A stretch of DNA of 6,474 nt from an uncultured Collinsella sp. GTDB taxonomy: Bacteria; Actinomycetota; Coriobacteriia; Coriobacteriales; Coriobacteriaceae. Within the stretch, counting starts at the first letter, position 1, and each line of letters begins with the position of its first letter. Under the pieces are notes generated by a model, which was not told where the DNA came from, ran no database searches, and saw only the letters and a program-made list of their open reading frames with translations. The stretch lies in NCBI GenBank assembly GCA_900553415.1, contig USDH01000093.1:1-6474 (forward strand), given 5' to 3'. Positions 6,272-6,474 of the stretch are shown here, one piece after another. A program made the position numbers and the translations under genes.

Positions 6272-6474
6272 ATGGCATTTGACAACATTCATCTCGAAAA
6301 GGGCATGTATCACGAGGCTGGCCGCAGCTTCACGCAGGTGCTCGAGCAGCTCGACCCCTCCGAGGGCTACCGCGGCACGCCGCTGGAGAACACGGACGCC
6401 TTCCAGCGCCAGCTCAAGCGCTTCGGCATCCGCGTGAAGGGCGCGGGCTCGGACACGGTGGAGAAATTCTTCTC
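6272..6474 (+). CDS. Partial gene, unknown; possibly phage capsid-like
   Basis: The gene starts at ATG 6272 with an excellent ribosome site, AAGGAG (6258-6263), 8 bases upstream, and stays open for 67 codons to the window edge. The N-terminus begins MAFDNIHLEKGMYHEAG, followed by a Ser-Phe-Thr-Gln-Val-Leu-Glu-Gln stretch, a DPSEGYRGTPLEN turn, and FQRQLKRFGIRVKG-GSDTVEKFF. It has no signal peptide, and the charged, amphipathic character suggests a cytoplasmic or assembled protein. The LEKGMY...SFTQVLE..DPSE and KRF.I.V.G..SDTVEKFF pattern recalls, from memory, the N-terminal arm of HK97-like phage major capsid proteins found in gut prophages; I cannot test this. It follows the LRR/beta-helix gene by 20 bases, so the two are probably co-transcribed. 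That the frame is a real gene is very likely; the function is not established. Confidence 0.8.
   Translation, partial: MAFDNIHLEKGMYHEAGRSFTQVLEQLDPSEGYRGTPLENTDAFQRQLKRFGIRVKGAGSDTVEKFF

Overview
The window looks like chromosome from a GC-rich gut actinobacterium of the Coriobacteriia, most likely Collinsella or a close relative. This rests on GC-rich coding sequence, typical LemA, TetR and TadA proteins, and a BspA-like leucine-rich-repeat surface protein. It is inference from recognised proteins, not a database match.

Left part (1-1803): the window opens in what looks like the right half of an intrinsic terminator of an upstream gene. About 260 bases follow with no convincing gene, then a perfect 16-bp hairpin that ends the leftward lemA gene (363-914, membrane-anchored LemA family). 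Across a 199-base divergent region lies a rightward TetR-type regulator (1114-1710). Its stop codon is 3 bases from the 3' end of a leftward tRNA-Ser(UGA) gene (1714-1803).

Middle (1804-3933): a 593-codon frame fuses a complete TadA tRNA adenosine deaminase to a complete glycerate kinase through a low-complexity Ala/Gly/Cys/His linker. A weak hairpin follows, then roughly 300 bases of AT-richer intergenic DNA with short repeats and a possible promoter.

Right part (3934-6474): a large secreted protein has a leucine-rich-repeat half and a beta-helix-like half. Its signal peptide is encoded just upstream of the longest open frame, but the only well-placed start codon (TTG 3934) is out of frame with it. 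The two are separated by a run of eight Gs. One extra G, or a -1 slip, joins them into a normal secreted precursor. This is the most interesting signal here: a possible phase-variable or slippage-controlled switch, unless it is a sequencing error. Twenty bases after this gene, behind a strong ribosome binding site, another gene starts and runs off the edge. Its N-terminus faintly recalls phage capsid-type proteins, with low confidence.

No CRISPR array, insertion sequence or transposase gene is visible. The housekeeping block (tRNA-Ser, tadA-glycerate kinase) and the surface-protein block seem to be separate units.
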